Assembly (NCBI RefSeq): GCF_003710815.1 | Contig: NZ_RHHP01000013.1 | Location: 62,001 to 126,000 of the forward strand | DNA length: 64,000 bases | Direction: 5' to 3' | DNA from: Brevibacillus centrosporus | Lineage (GTDB): Bacteria; Bacillota; Bacilli; Brevibacillales; Brevibacillaceae | Shown here: positions 50,309-59,227 of the stretch, one piece after another | How the letters are laid out: each line of letters begins with the position of its first letter | How positions within the stretch are numbered: the first letter of the stretch is position 1 | The notes under the pieces: model-generated | Told to the model about the DNA's origin: nothing | Databases searched by the model: none | Seen by the model: the letters and a program-made list of their open reading frames with translations, nothing else | Program-made: the position numbers and the translations under genes

Positions 50309-51865
50309 TTATGCGCCTTCTCTCTCCACTTTTTGCCCTTTCCACTGCCGAATTCCCGTGTGCGCCTGGAAAAGCACTCGCTCAAACTGTTCATCTGCCA
50401 AAGCATCAGTCTTGCTGAGCCAGGTTCCAACCAACGCGCCCAAAAAGCCGAGGGGAATAGAAATCAGACCGGGATTCGTCAAAGGAAAGATTGGCGCACG
50501 ATGAATCAAGCCATGGTCCAGATCCATGACAGCGGGCCCCAAAATGACGAGGACGACGGAGGAAATCAGACCCGTCAGCACGCCGGCAATTGCTCCTTGG
50601 ACCGTGAATCTGCGCCAGTACAACGTGCAAAGCAGTAAAGGCAGATTGGAAGAAGCCGCGACAGCAAAGGTCAGCCCTACGAGGATGGCCACATTCATTT
50701 TTTCCGCCCCAATCGCAAGCCAGATGGAGATCAATCCTACCGCTACGGACGAAAATTTTGCGACCCTGACCTGCTCTCTCTCCGATGCCATCCCGCGCCG
50801 AATCAGATGGCTGTACACATCATGCGCAAAGGCAGAAGAAGCCGAAAGCACGAGACCTGTCACGACGGCGAGGATCGTCGCAAAGGCGACAGCTGCAATA
50901 TACGCCATCAAAAACTCGCCACCCAGCGCATTTGCCAAAAGTGTCACCGTCAGATTTCCACCAAACCCGACGCCAGAAAGCGCCTCATAGCCGACGAACG
51001 CGCTGGCGCCAAAGCCGAGGAAAATGGTCATCAAGTAAAAAGCGCCGATGATCCAGGTGGCCGTATAGATCGAATATCGCGTCGTGATCGCGTCTTTTAC
51101 CGTAAACAAACGTGAAATGATATGGGGCAAGCCAGCCGTGCCCAAAATGAGTGCCAAATGCAGCGAGATCGTTTCCAGTGGTTCATTCAAGTGATTGCCA
51201 GGCTGCAAAAACTTTTCTTGCAATGGCGTGATGGTACTGACGTGTGCAAACATTTCTGAGGGATTCCAGTGAAACCGCGATAGTACGATCAGGCTAAGAA
51301 CAAGGGTACCGGTCAACAGCAGGATCGCTTTAATAATTTGCACCCAGGATGTAGCCACCATTCCACCGAAGACGACGTAAAAAGTCATCAAGCTCCCCAC
51401 AACCAAGACAGCCTTGGTGTAATCCACGCCTAGCAGGTAATGCATGAGAGCGCCGGCCCCGACTAGCTGCGCGAGCATATAGAAAATAGTGATCATGAGA
51501 GTCGTCATAGCGACCACCCCACGCAGCCACAAGCTGCCAAACCTCACCGCGATCGCATCCGCAAGCGTATAACGCCCCAGATTGTGCAGCGGCTCTGCAA
51601 TAATAAACAAAATGATCAAGTAAGAAACGAAAAAGCCAATCGCATAGACAAACCCGTCAAACCCGTACATCGCAATCGTACCGGCTATGCCGAGAAAAGA
51701 AGCTGCACTCATGTAGTCGCCAGCGATCGCTATGCCATTTTGCAACCCTGTCAGCCGATTTCCCGCTGCGTAAAAGTCTTTGGTCGTCCCTGTCTGCTTC
51801 GCCGCGGAATACGTGATGGCCATTGTTCCTATAATGACCGCTAAAAAAAAGATGATGGTAGTCAA
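50309..51865 (-). CDS. Sodium:solute symporter (ActP-like), paralogue 2
   Basis: 518 residues from a TTG that has GGAGGTG six bases upstream. This start aligns with that of its neighbour paralogue. A further ATG 11 codons upstream lies just behind a terminator and has no ribosome site. About 13 spans. Shared SSS core: IAGDYMSAASFLGIAGTIAM, ALILGTAGLPHIISRLFTVK and the intracellular FVVFGGMVATSWVQIIKA-type segment. ActP/MctC-type symporters carry acetate, pyruvate or related acids with Na+. It differs clearly from paralogue 1, so they are not a recent copy. Confidence 0.9.
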   Translation of the reverse strand: MTTIIFFLAVIIGTMAITYSAAKQTGTTKDFYAAGNRLTGLQNGIAIAGDYMSAASFLGIAGTIAMYGFDGFVYAIGFFVSYLIILFIIAEPLHNLGRYTLADAIAVRFGSLWLRGVVAMTTLMITIFYMLAQLVGAGALMHYLLGVDYTKAVLVVGSLMTFYVVFGGMVATSWVQIIKAILLLTGTLVLSLIVLSRFHWNPSEMFAHVSTITPLQEKFLQPGNHLNEPLETISLHLALILGTAGLPHIISRLFTVKDAITTRYSIYTATWIIGAFYLMTIFLGFGASAFVGYEALSGVGFGGNLTVTLLANALGGEFLMAYIAAVAFATILAVVTGLVLSASSAFAHDVYSHLIRRGMASEREQVRVAKFSSVAVGLISIWLAIGAEKMNVAILVGLTFAVAASSNLPLLLCTLYWRRFTVQGAIAGVLTGLISSVVLVILGPAVMDLDHGLIHRAPIFPLTNPGLISIPLGFLGALVGTWLSKTDALADEQFERVLFQAHTGIRQWKGQKVEREGA

Positions 51866-51906
51866 AAGCACCACCTCCCAATCTGGCCAGCTCGGCATAT
51901 AGAAAA

Positions 51907-51930
51907 GAGGCCGGGGATGACCCCAGCCTC
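51907..51930 (-). terminator. Terminator between the two symporter genes
   Basis: Stem GAGGC-GGGG / CCCC-GCCTC with CTCTTTTCT after it on the minus side. It should reduce read-through into paralogue 2. Confidence 0.8.
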
Positions 51931-51963
51931 CTGGTTGGCACGAGCTTCCTGTCTTACCTTTTT

Positions 51964-53490
51964 CTATGCGGACTCGGACATTCCTGTATTCGCTTTCACC
52001 AAAATTTCATCGTACTTGGCATCGTTGCGCGTGCTGGAGAGCATCGTACCGATCCAAGCAGCCAAAAAGCCCAGTGGGATGGAGACAATTCCCGGGTTCG
52101 GCAGCGGGAACAGGGCTTCCCCTACCAGGATCGCCTTTCCTGCCACCGGATTCCATACGTTCGGGCTCATCGCCACAAGGATCAGGGAGCTGAACAGTCC
52201 TACCAGCATCCCCGTAACCGCACCCGTGGTGTTAAACCGTCTCCAGAAGATCGTGAACAAAATCACGGGAAGATTGGCGCTGGCCGCTACCGCGAAAGCC
52301 AGGGACACCAGAAACGCTACGTTCAGCTTTTGAGCGAACAGGGCGAGGATGATCGAGACTACAGATACCCCGACGGATGCCCATTTCGCCATTTTCATCT
52401 GATCTTTTTCGGTCGCCTTGCCATGACGGAGTACGTGTCCATAGAAGTCATGGGCAAAAGCGGATGCGGCCGTGAGCACCAAGCCTGCCACTACGGCGAG
52501 GATCGTCGCAAAGGCTACTGCCGAAACAAACGCGAACAGGAAGTTGCCGCCGATCGACTGCGCCAAGAGCGGAGCGCCCATATTACCCGCTGCATCCATG
52601 TTGCTCGCACCCACGAAAGCTGCTGCCCCAAACCCGAGGAACACCGTCATGACGTAGAAAATACCGATAATCCACGTAGCGTAAACGACTGATTTGCGCG
52701 CTGTCGTCGCATCCTTCACGGTAAAGAAGCGAATGAGAATGTGCGGCAAGCCGGCTGTACCTAAAACCAACGCGAGATTCAGTGAAATCGTATCGAGACC
52801 AATCTTGAACTTGTTGCCCGGGTTCAGGAACTGCTCGCCTAGCGGTGTTGCTGTTTGCATATGAGTGAACATTTTCATGATGCTGAAATCGAATTTCGCA
52901 AAGACCATCATGGAGATGACAAAGGTACCCAGCATGAGCAGAACCGCTTTTACGATCTGCACCCACGATGTCGCCGTCATGCCGCCAAACACGACGTAGA
53001 CTGTCATCAAAGCACCTACGATCAATACGGAGGTCGTATACTCGAGACCCAGCAGCAGCTTGATCAGAGCTCCTGCCCCTACGAGCTGCGCGATCATGTA
53101 GAAGATAGAGATCGCGATCGTGTTCAGTGCTGCCACACCGCGAATCTGTTTATTGTCAAACCGCGCGGCAATCATGTCTGCCATCGTATATTTTCCGAGG
53201 TTGCGCAGAGGCTCTGCCACCAGATACAGCACGACCAGATAAGCAACCAGAAACCCGATGCTGTAAAAGAAGCCGTCGAATCCGCTCAGTGCGATCATCC
53301 CTGCAATCCCCAGGAACGACGCTGCAGACATGTAATCGCCCGCAATCGCAAGCCCGTTTTGCCACCCTGTCAAGCCGCCGCCAGCCGTGTAAAACTCACT
53401 CGTCGTATTCGTTTTCTTGGATGCGTAATAGGTGATCACCAGTGTCATCAGGACAATCGCTAAAAAGAGTAAAAATGCGGTTACGTTCAT
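51964..53490 (-). CDS. Sodium:solute symporter (ActP-like), paralogue 1
   Basis: 508 residues, about 13 spans, beginning MNVTAFLLFLAIVLMTLVIT. Signature segments are FYTAGGGLTGWQNGLAIAGD, YMSAASFLGIAGMIALSGFD and LVLGTAGLPHILIRFFTVKD. This is the acetate/pyruvate/propionate symporter branch (ActP, MctC). Its ATG overlaps the DUF485 stop by four bases; DUF485 proteins (YjcH) accompany ActP in enterobacteria. Same strand as the LytST-type regulators upstream. Confidence 0.92.
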   Translation of the reverse strand: MNVTAFLLFLAIVLMTLVITYYASKKTNTTSEFYTAGGGLTGWQNGLAIAGDYMSAASFLGIAGMIALSGFDGFFYSIGFLVAYLVVLYLVAEPLRNLGKYTMADMIAARFDNKQIRGVAALNTIAISIFYMIAQLVGAGALIKLLLGLEYTTSVLIVGALMTVYVVFGGMTATSWVQIVKAVLLMLGTFVISMMVFAKFDFSIMKMFTHMQTATPLGEQFLNPGNKFKIGLDTISLNLALVLGTAGLPHILIRFFTVKDATTARKSVVYATWIIGIFYVMTVFLGFGAAAFVGASNMDAAGNMGAPLLAQSIGGNFLFAFVSAVAFATILAVVAGLVLTAASAFAHDFYGHVLRHGKATEKDQMKMAKWASVGVSVVSIILALFAQKLNVAFLVSLAFAVAASANLPVILFTIFWRRFNTTGAVTGMLVGLFSSLILVAMSPNVWNPVAGKAILVGEALFPLPNPGIVSIPLGFLAAWIGTMLSSTRNDAKYDEILVKANTGMSESA

Positions 53491-53837
53491 TCTTTTCTAC
53501 CCCCTGTCTCCTGCTTGATTTTCTCGACCAAATCGTCAAATTCTTTTGCCCGTTTGGTGTACAGGATACAGAGTCCCCACGTCATGATAAATTGTGCAAA
53601 TGCGAAGACCCACGCCCATGAAATGGCTCCGAACGCTTTTGTATTCAAGACAGTGAAGTAGGAGGTAAGGATCGGGAGTGAAAAGTAAAAGACGAAGAAA
53701 AAGATAGATGAAGGCAAAATGAACGCTTTCTTTCTTTTTAGCAATTCTTGAAACGATGCAGATTTGATGACCGCTGCGTAGTGCGTAGCAGACTTGCCCG
53801 ACGACCCGCCCTTTTGCGCGGAAACCGGATTGCCCAT
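53487..53837 (-). CDS. DUF485 family membrane protein (YjcH-like)
   Basis: 116 residues with two spans (FILPSSIFFFVFYFSLPILT, FGAISWAWVFAFAQFIMTWG) and basic ends. The layout and the position directly before an ActP-type symporter match DUF485/YjcH. It may help assemble or regulate the symporter. ATG with GGGGAG seven bases upstream; stop overlaps the symporter start, so the pair is coupled. Confidence 0.9.
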   Translation of the reverse strand: MGNPVSAQKGGSSGKSATHYAAVIKSASFQELLKRKKAFILPSSIFFFVFYFSLPILTSYFTVLNTKAFGAISWAWVFAFAQFIMTWGLCILYTKRAKEFDDLVEKIKQETGGRKE

Positions 53838-53982
53838 TGGAATCTCCCCTCTTCAAAGCAAATTGTAAGCGCTTCCTCTATTGTAGAGATTATGGCGATC
53901 CTATGGCGGTTTTCTGCGCCAAATGTCGTGGATGGTGCGCCAACGGTTTGCTTTGCCTCCCCATTTGCAAAAAAATGGAAGA

Positions 53983-54714
53983 CTACTCCTCCAGCTTCCG
54001 CAGCAAATCCTTTGCGGAGGTGCGAGACACCGGGATCTTGGTTCGGGCATCTCCTTTGAGCGTCAAATTGTAGGCACCATTAAACCACGGGGTAAGCTCG
54101 CTGACAAATTGCAGATTGACGAGGTAGCTTTTATGGGTGCGGAAAAAATCGTACGCCTGCAGTTTTTCAGCGAGCTGCGTCAATGTCATTTTCGTCGTAT
54201 ACGTCTCTGTCTGTGTATGGATTTGAACAAAACGCTCCTCGCGAACGGCGTATACGATCGTGGCTGGATCGATAACGACAAGTCTGTTATTTTCTTCCAC
54301 AAGGAGCTTCGAGCGCTTGCTTGGTGCTGTCTGTTCCGCTTTTGCTTTGACAAGCCGCTCGCGTACGCGCTGCATCGTCTCCTGGATGCGTTTTGGTTCA
54401 AAAGGCTTGAGCAAATAATCGACGGCGTACAGCTTGAAGGCATCGACCGCAAACTCTTCATGTGCGGTACAAAAGACGATCAGTGGCTGCTGCTTGCGCG
54501 ATGCCAGCATGCGCGCTGCCTGAGTGCCTTCCAGCTCCGGCATTTTGATGTCGAGAAAGACCACATCCGGCTCATTGGCATCCACCTGCTCCAGAAGCTC
54601 TCTCCCGTTTGTCGCGGTTGCCAGCAGCTCTACATCCGTCTCCTGTTGGAGCAAGTAAACAAGCTCTTCACGCGCGAGCCTTTCATCTTCCGCGATCATA
54701 ATGCGAATCTTCAT
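53983..54714 (-). CDS. LytTR-type response regulator
   Basis: 243 residues. Receiver domain 1-120 with the phospho-acceptor Asp55 in VVFLDIKMPE and Lys in LLKPF. The C-terminal LytTR DNA-binding domain (about 140-243) contains REERFVQIHTQ, FRTHKSYLVNLQFVSELTPW and ISRTSAKDLL-type end. ATG with GAGGAG eight bases upstream; start overlaps the kinase stop (TGATG). It is divergent from nothing and sits 145 bases before the DUF485 gene, which it may activate. Confidence 0.93.
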   Translation of the reverse strand: MKIRIMIAEDERLAREELVYLLQQETDVELLATATNGRELLEQVDANEPDVVFLDIKMPELEGTQAARMLASRKQQPLIVFCTAHEEFAVDAFKLYAVDYLLKPFEPKRIQETMQRVRERLVKAKAEQTAPSKRSKLLVEENNRLVVIDPATIVYAVREERFVQIHTQTETYTTKMTLTQLAEKLQAYDFFRTHKSYLVNLQFVSELTPWFNGAYNLTLKGDARTKIPVSRTSAKDLLRKLEE

Positions 54715-56465
54715 CAGGCACTCTCCTCTTTTTGAATCGGAATGGAAAATGTAACGAGACACCCGCCCTCTGGCTTATTGCAAAAGTTCAGCTGCGCATC
54801 CGGTCCACGCAGGCTGACAAGTCTTTGATTGACGTTGTGGACGCCGATCCCATTTCCCTCTTTGCTCTCGGTCGGAACCCTGCCCAGCACCGGGAGTAGA
54901 TCAGGAGCGACCCCGCAGCCGTTATCCTCCATATGGAAGCACACGAGGTTCCCCTCTTTTTTCACCGTAAGAGCGATCTCTCCTCCCGTTGGCATATGCC
55001 TTAGCCCATGCTGGATGCAATTTTCTACAAGAGGCTGCAATGTGCCTGGCGGGATGAGCGCATCCTCTACCCCTTCGCCAATATAGCAGCGTACAGCAAA
55101 CTGCTCGGAAAAACGGACCTTGATGATCTCCAAATAAGCCAATAGATGATCCAGCTCCTGTTTGACAGAGACGAGTGGCGCTGCCGTCAGCTTCAGTGTC
55201 AGCCGCATAAAGGTACCGAGCTGAACGGTCATGTGCCGCGCCAGCTGTGGATCGATGCGAATCAACGTGACGATGGCATTGAGCGTGTTGAACAGAAAAT
55301 GCGGGTGAATCTGGGCTTGAAGCATGCGCAGCTCCGCGTCCTTCATCAAGCCTTTCATTTTTTCTGTCAGCGCCACGGTAAGCTGGTTGGAAATCAGATT
55401 GCTCAAACCCTTTGCCAGCGCTTCCTGAACTTTTCCGATCTGCTGCGGCCTGCGAAAATAGAGCTTGATCAGCCCGACGACACTCCCGCCTTCACGGATC
55501 GGAACGAGAATCGCCGCTTGCAGCGTACAGTTTTTGACGCTGCATCCGAGCACTTCCCGGCCCAATCCCTTCTCGATCGCACCGCTGAAAAGAGCTCTTT
55601 TGTCCAGATCTCCTACGATCTCTGCACCCGGCAGGTGATGCTCCGCCCCTGCGCCGACATGTGCCAAGAGCTGCTCCCGATCGGTTACGGCCACTGCCGC
55701 CGCCTTCACTTCACGCTGGAGCAACAAGGCAGCAGCCTGCGCTGTCTGCGGGGTCAAGCCCATTTTCAGGTGGGGTAAAATTCTCTCTGCAATCGTAAAG
55801 GCACGCTCCGCCTCCAACGCTGCAGAGCGCTCCTGCTCCTGCAGGGCAACGCGGATCATCGTCGTAAAAATGGCAATCGAAATGCTATTCGTCAACACCA
55901 TCGGAACCCCGATCACATTCACTACCGTTCGAACCAAATCAGGAGGCCCTGCCATAATCAGCATGAGCGACATCTGAATGACAGGTGCAAACATACCGAT
56001 GAACAAGGCCTTGGACGGAGAGATGACCCGCTCCTGGGAGAAAAACCTCGCGACATACCCCGCCAGCAGCCCCGTCACCGGAATGGATATGCCAATCGGC
56101 AACGCGGCAAATCCCCCCATTCCGTATACATGGGCGCCAGCAATGAGTCCCGCTCCCAGCCCCACAAGCGGACCGCCCAATAGCCCGCCAATGACGACTC
56201 CTACCAGCGTCGAATTGGCAATGACATCTTCCGAGGAGAGAGCAAAGATCCAAAAAGCAGGCGAGAACGAGTCCTCTTTTATAACAACACCCGCATAAGT
56301 GCCCGCAATGCCGAACAGTCCAAACATCAACGAATACGATATGGATGTCCCCGCATGAACCTCCCGATCCAGCAGTTGGCGAAACAAGGGGATTCGCGTG
56401 AGGATAAATGCAAGCGTTAGCAAAATGCCCATTCTCTCGATGAGCAATAAAGTGAGATTGTCCAC
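54714..56465 (-). CDS. LytS-type sensor histidine kinase
   Basis: 583 residues: N-terminal 5TM-LYT sensor (about 1-210, with LVGVVIGGLLGGPLVGLGAG), a GAF-like domain (about 220-360), then the His kinase with phosphorylated His389 in AQIHPHFLFNTLNAI and ATPase boxes around VENCIQHGLRH and GNGIGVHNVNQRL. 5TM-LYT kinases sense extracellular pyruvate or related acids in several bacteria. It is paired with the LytTR regulator and lies upstream of two ActP-like symporters. Confidence 0.93.
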   Translation of the reverse strand: MDNLTLLLIERMGILLTLAFILTRIPLFRQLLDREVHAGTSISYSLMFGLFGIAGTYAGVVIKEDSFSPAFWIFALSSEDVIANSTLVGVVIGGLLGGPLVGLGAGLIAGAHVYGMGGFAALPIGISIPVTGLLAGYVARFFSQERVISPSKALFIGMFAPVIQMSLMLIMAGPPDLVRTVVNVIGVPMVLTNSISIAIFTTMIRVALQEQERSAALEAERAFTIAERILPHLKMGLTPQTAQAAALLLQREVKAAAVAVTDREQLLAHVGAGAEHHLPGAEIVGDLDKRALFSGAIEKGLGREVLGCSVKNCTLQAAILVPIREGGSVVGLIKLYFRRPQQIGKVQEALAKGLSNLISNQLTVALTEKMKGLMKDAELRMLQAQIHPHFLFNTLNAIVTLIRIDPQLARHMTVQLGTFMRLTLKLTAAPLVSVKQELDHLLAYLEIIKVRFSEQFAVRCYIGEGVEDALIPPGTLQPLVENCIQHGLRHMPTGGEIALTVKKEGNLVCFHMEDNGCGVAPDLLPVLGRVPTESKEGNGIGVHNVNQRLVSLRGPDAQLNFCNKPEGGCLVTFSIPIQKEESA

Positions 56466-56597
56466 TGCGTCCTCCCAGCACGTTGAAATCTTCTATAAAT
56501 TCCGCCTTTTGCTGCAAATTCCCTGCTGGACAGACAATCAAACTAGGCGACTTGCATACGCTGTGGGTGCAATGCTTCATGGGAAGGATGAATCGAT

Positions 56598-58445
56598 ATG
56601 TGTGGAATCGTAGGTTGGATTGATTGGGAAAAAGACCTTTCCCAGGAGCGTCCTGTTTTACATGCCATGACCCAGTGTTTGACGAATCGCGGCCCTGATG
56701 CAGAAGGCTTTTGGCTCACTCCTCGGGCAGCGTTTGGGCATCGTCGCTTAGTCGTTGTCGATCCGGCTGGAGGCCAACAGCCGATGGCGGCAATCCATAA
56801 CGACTATGCATGTACCATGATCTACAATGGGGAGCTGTACAATACGGAAGATTTGCGCGCGGAGCTGCTAGCTGCCGGTCATACCTTCCAATCCCATTCC
56901 GATACGGAAGTCCTGCTGCACTCGTACCTCGAATGGGGTACGGAATGTGTAGCTCGCCTCAATGGCATTTTCGCCTTCGCCATCTGGGATGAACGCTACC
57001 AGCGCCTTTTTGTTGCACGTGACCGCATGGGCGTCAAGCCGTTGTTTTACGTACAGCGCGGGAGCTCTTTCCTGTTTGCCTCCGAGCTGAAATCCTTGCT
57101 CGCCCATCCCGATGTAAGGCCGGTGCTCTCGCGCGAAGGACTGGCTGAAGTTTTCGCGATTAGTCCTGCCCGTACTCCCGGCCATGGCGTCTTTCGGGAT
57201 GTCCATGAAGTTCGCCCAGGCTATTCGTTCGTCGTCACTCGCGATGGCTTGAAAAAACAACGCTACTGGCAGCTGGAAAGCCACCCGCACACCGATGATG
57301 CAGAGGAAACCGCCCGAAAAGTAAGGGAGCTGGTAACCGATTCGATTCATCGTCAGCTCGTGGCAGATGTTCCTGTTTCGACCCTCCTGTCCGGTGGATT
57401 GGACTCAAGTGTTATTACGGCCGTGGCTGCACAATCCTTTCAAAAAGAAGGACGCGGGCAGCTGCACACGTATTCCATCGATTATGTAGACAATGCCCGT
57501 CACTTTCAGGCGAGTGCTTTTCAGCCCAATGAGGATGCTCCATTCGTCAAAGTGGTTTCCGACTTTTTAGGCACCCAGCATCACAACATCGTCTTTGACA
57601 CCCACGAGCTGATCGATGCGCTCAAAACGGCCACCCTCGCCCGCGATTTGCCGGGGATGGCAGATGTAGATGCTTCGCTGTACCTGTTTTGCCGCGAAAT
57701 CAAAAAAGAAACCACCGTCGTGCTCTCTGGTGAATGTGCAGATGAGGTATTTGGCGGCTATCCCTGGTTCCATCGGAAAGAGATGCTGAATGCCGGCACT
57801 TTCCCTTGGGCGAGAGCAACGAAAGAACGCGCCTCCTGGCTTTCTCCAGAGCTTCGGGACTGGGTGAATCCAGAAGAGTACGTAGCTATGCGCTATGAAG
57901 AAACACTCGATGAAGTCCCTCAGCTTCCTGGCGAAAGTCCCTTTGAAGCACGCCGCCGGGAGATGTTTTACCTGAATATTACCTGGTTCATGAATACCCT
58001 GCTGGACCGCAAAGACCGTATGAGCATGGCGGCAAGCCTTGAGGCTCGTGTGCCTTTTTGCGATCATCGCATCGTCGAATACGTATGGAACATCCCTTGG
58101 GCGCTGAAAACGTACGGAAACCGCGAGAAAGGCATCCTGCGAAAAGCCATGGAAGGCATTTTGCCTGATGAAGTGCTCTACCGCAAAAAAAGCCCGTACC
58201 CGAAAACGCACAATCCTTCCTATACAGAGGGAGTTCGCACCTGGCTATTGGATATATTAGGAGACCCTACCTCGCCCTTGCTCCCCTTGATCGATGTTCC
58301 TACCATTCGGCGGATCGCGGAATCGGATGCACAGGCGTCCAGTATCCCGTTTTTCGGTCAACTCATGAGTACTCCGCAGCTGTTTGCCTATCTGGGGCAG
58401 CTTGATTACTGGCTGCGGGAATATCACGTTTCCATCGAAGCATAA
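56598..58445 (+). CDS. asnO: Asparagine synthase, AsnO type
   Basis: 615 residues (614 in B. subtilis AsnO). Cys2 of MCGIVGWIDW is the glutaminase nucleophile. The N-terminal glutamine amidotransferase runs to about 200, and the synthetase domain has the PPi loop SGGLDSS (265-271) and later SGECADEVFGGYPWFH. Several stretches follow AsnO rather than AsnB (YNTEDLRAELLAAGHTF, DLPGMADVDASL, KKSPYPKTHNPSYTEGV). In B. subtilis AsnO matters for sporulation. ATG with GGAAGGA nine bases upstream. Confidence 0.93.
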   Translation: MCGIVGWIDWEKDLSQERPVLHAMTQCLTNRGPDAEGFWLTPRAAFGHRRLVVVDPAGGQQPMAAIHNDYACTMIYNGELYNTEDLRAELLAAGHTFQSHSDTEVLLHSYLEWGTECVARLNGIFAFAIWDERYQRLFVARDRMGVKPLFYVQRGSSFLFASELKSLLAHPDVRPVLSREGLAEVFAISPARTPGHGVFRDVHEVRPGYSFVVTRDGLKKQRYWQLESHPHTDDAEETARKVRELVTDSIHRQLVADVPVSTLLSGGLDSSVITAVAAQSFQKEGRGQLHTYSIDYVDNARHFQASAFQPNEDAPFVKVVSDFLGTQHHNIVFDTHELIDALKTATLARDLPGMADVDASLYLFCREIKKETTVVLSGECADEVFGGYPWFHRKEMLNAGTFPWARATKERASWLSPELRDWVNPEEYVAMRYEETLDEVPQLPGESPFEARRREMFYLNITWFMNTLLDRKDRMSMAASLEARVPFCDHRIVEYVWNIPWALKTYGNREKGILRKAMEGILPDEVLYRKKSPYPKTHNPSYTEGVRTWLLDILGDPTSPLLPLIDVPTIRRIAESDAQASSIPFFGQLMSTPQLFAYLGQLDYWLREYHVSIEA

Positions 58446-58467
58446 TGGATGTGCGCCTTTCAAGAGC

Positions 58468-58510
58468 AAAGCTCCTCGACCCCAGGCTTACGGGGTTTTG
58501 AGGAGCTTTT
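58468..58510. terminator. Shared terminator inside the end of the convergent gene
   Basis: Stem AAAGCTCCTC-ACCCC / GGGGT-GAGGAGCTTTT. It ends asnO; its plus-strand 3' arm overlaps the last codons of the gene ending at 58488. Confidence 0.85.
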
Positions 58511-59087
58511 GTCTTCCATTGGATTTGGATTTGGACTTGGACTTGGACTTTGGAGCTGCTGTCGAATTTACCAATGGCTTTGCCGGGGGCTTCGCTTTTG
58601 CTTTTGCCTTTGCATTTGTGTTTGTCGCAGCAGGTGGCCGATAGCGTCGATCGTACTCCTTGCCTGAACGCTTCATGATCATATACGGGGCAGTGGCTCC
58701 TACGCGAACAAAACGATACTCTACGCGTACCTTCCTATTGCCTCCTACTAATACCGCAGATACGACCTTCTGATTCGGCTGGTTTAATTTGAGCTGCAGA
58801 GTTTGGACATTCGTGGGAAAGACAGGGATCTCTCCGTACGGGATGCACAGCTTCCCTTTTACCAGACGCAGATTCAGATTTCGGATCAACGTTTCACTCA
58901 GCTGTCTTCCCCAATATCGGCGAAAGATACGGGAAATCTTTCGCTTCGAGTTGTACCTCTCGGGCAAAGGTGTAAAATCTACGCCATTGACCGTGTAAAC
59001 AGGCTTTCCTCTCGGCGAGGTGGCTATCTGGGTCCAGACTTGTTCGGCCGCATGGATAAACTGTTTGAACATGCGCAATTCATCCAA
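58488..59087 (-). CDS. Hypothetical protein with Lys/Ser/Ala low-complexity tail
   Basis: 199 residues from a TTG with GGAGGTGA five bases upstream (an ATG six codons earlier overlaps that site). A folded basic domain (MFKQFIHAAEQVWTQIA, RRYWGRQLSETLIRNLNLRL, VSAVLVGGNRKVRVEYRFVR) is followed by a tail with alternating AKAKAKAK and KSKSKSKSKS. The domain faintly recalls IseA-type DL-endopeptidase inhibitors, but I cannot support that. No signal peptide visible. The stop codon lies in the asnO terminator. Confidence 0.7.
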   Translation of the reverse strand: MDELRMFKQFIHAAEQVWTQIATSPRGKPVYTVNGVDFTPLPERYNSKRKISRIFRRYWGRQLSETLIRNLNLRLVKGKLCIPYGEIPVFPTNVQTLQLKLNQPNQKVVSAVLVGGNRKVRVEYRFVRVGATAPYMIMKRSGKEYDRRYRPPAATNTNAKAKAKAKPPAKPLVNSTAAPKSKSKSKSKSNGRQKLLKTP

Positions 59088-59194
59088 GGAATTCACCTCC
59101 TCCATAAACCCTATGGAAAAGGGCTTATGCTAGTACGCCCTTTTGCTAACCATTTTTCCAAGGGGAAAAGAAGAGCGGGACAAATGCCGCAAAA

Positions 59195-59219
59195 AAGGCA
59201 CCCACATGGTGGGCGCCTT
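59195..59219 (-). terminator. Terminator of the SLH-domain gene
   Basis: Stem AAGGC-CCCAC / GTGGG-GCCTT followed by TTTTTTG on the minus side. Confidence 0.8.
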
Positions 59220-59227
59220 CCTTCTTT

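Noticed and set aside
58515..58620. Tandem six-base repeats as a CRISPR or satellite array
   Set aside because: Repeats are in frame with the gene ending at 58488 and encode Lys-Ser and Lys-Ala runs; no spacer structure.
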